NCBI GenBank assembly: GCA_030624355.1
Contig: JAUXKG010000209.1
Coordinates: 1 to 5,315 of the forward strand
Length of the DNA: 5,315 nucleotides
Direction: 5' to 3'
DNA from: Acidobacteriota bacterium
Lineage (GTDB): Bacteria; Acidobacteriota; UBA6911; RPQK01; JADFOI01
This document shows positions 5,146 through 5,315 of this stretch, in pieces (positions within the stretch are counted from its first letter, which is position 1; each line of letters begins with the position of its first letter). Below the pieces are notes generated by a model. That model was not told the DNA's origin, did no database searches, and saw only the letters and a list, made by a program, of their open reading frames with translations. Position numbers and translations under genes: made by a program.

Positions 5146-5315
5146 GTGGATTTTCCTCTCAAGACGGCTGTCCAGTTCCATTCCCTGGATCAGAAAAAGC
5201 AAAGATTGGCTGCTCAGGAATCCGATTTGCAGGCTCTGATCCGAGAACACCTGATCCTGCACTCCTCGAACGCTGAATCCAGCAGCGACCATCTCCCTTA
5301 CCTGGCAACTTCAGC
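5146..5315 (+). CDS. 5' end of an unknown gene downstream of pdxA (partial)
   Basis: A GTG-started frame remains open for 56 codons to the window end. The product begins MDFPLKTAVQFHSLDQ, followed by a helical, charged stretch (KKQRLAAQESDLQALIREHL) and then a serine-rich, polar segment (HSSNAESSSDH). I see no signal peptide or membrane segment and do not recognise a family. It follows pdxA by 25 bases on the same strand and could be in the pdxA operon, but it also has its own promoter-like sequence. In many proteobacteria pdxA is followed by rsmA (ksgA); this N-terminus does not look like RsmA. The call rests on the open frame, the position and the upstream signals. Confidence 0.5.
   Translation, partial: MDFPLKTAVQFHSLDQKKQRLAAQESDLQALIREHLILHSSNAESSSDHLPYLATS

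Noticed and set aside
4335..5292. Long open frames on the minus strand opposite pdxA
   Set aside because: They are antisense to a full-length, strongly conserved pdxA and their products show no recognisable motif.

Overview
The window is a compact stretch of bacterial housekeeping chromosome of moderate GC. It holds six complete protein genes and two probable genes cut by the window edges. There are no RNA genes, insertion sequences, phage genes or CRISPR arrays. The gene set (YggS, Tmk, HolB with an intact P-loop, a PSP1/RicT protein, a small secreted TPR protein, an Hfq-like Sm protein whose extra sequence is at the N-terminus, and PdxA) best fits a diderm such as an Acidobacteriota member. 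The Hfq-like protein, with its ring-core pattern 'EQYYYLKQM...IEWYD...KHVIKYIYKE', is the main reason. This assignment comes from remembered family resemblance, not from a search.

Layout. On the minus strand at the left edge lie yggS (100-789) and possibly the start of a following gene (1-91). Divergent from yggS is a tightly packed plus-strand operon: tmk (880-1533), holB (1533-2543, sharing one base with tmk) and ricT (2515-3180, overlapping holB by 29 bases). ricT converges on a minus-strand gene for a small exported TPR protein (3202-3621), with only 21 bases between them. Divergent from the TPR gene is a second plus-strand pair, hfq-like (3788-4135) and pdxA (4116-5120, overlapping by 20 bases). 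After pdxA, a good promoter-like sequence precedes a GTG-started reading frame that runs off the right edge.

How the genes relate. Tmk makes dTDP for dTTP synthesis and HolB is part of the replicative clamp loader, so the first operon serves DNA replication. RicT (RNA processing/iron-sulfur Ric complex in Bacillus) is its usual neighbour in Firmicutes. YggS (PLP homeostasis) and PdxA (PLP synthesis by the DXP-dependent route) both concern vitamin B6. RicT and the Hfq-like protein both point to post-transcriptional control.

No new multi-gene system is evident. The points worth a second look are: -10-like boxes only 7-10 bases upstream of several start codons that lack a Shine-Dalgarno sequence (possible leaderless transcripts); a rearranged cysteine motif and extra C-terminal cysteines in RicT; a Gln in place of the usual substrate-site His in PdxA; QQPGG in place of REPGG in Tmk; and the N-terminally extended Hfq-like protein.
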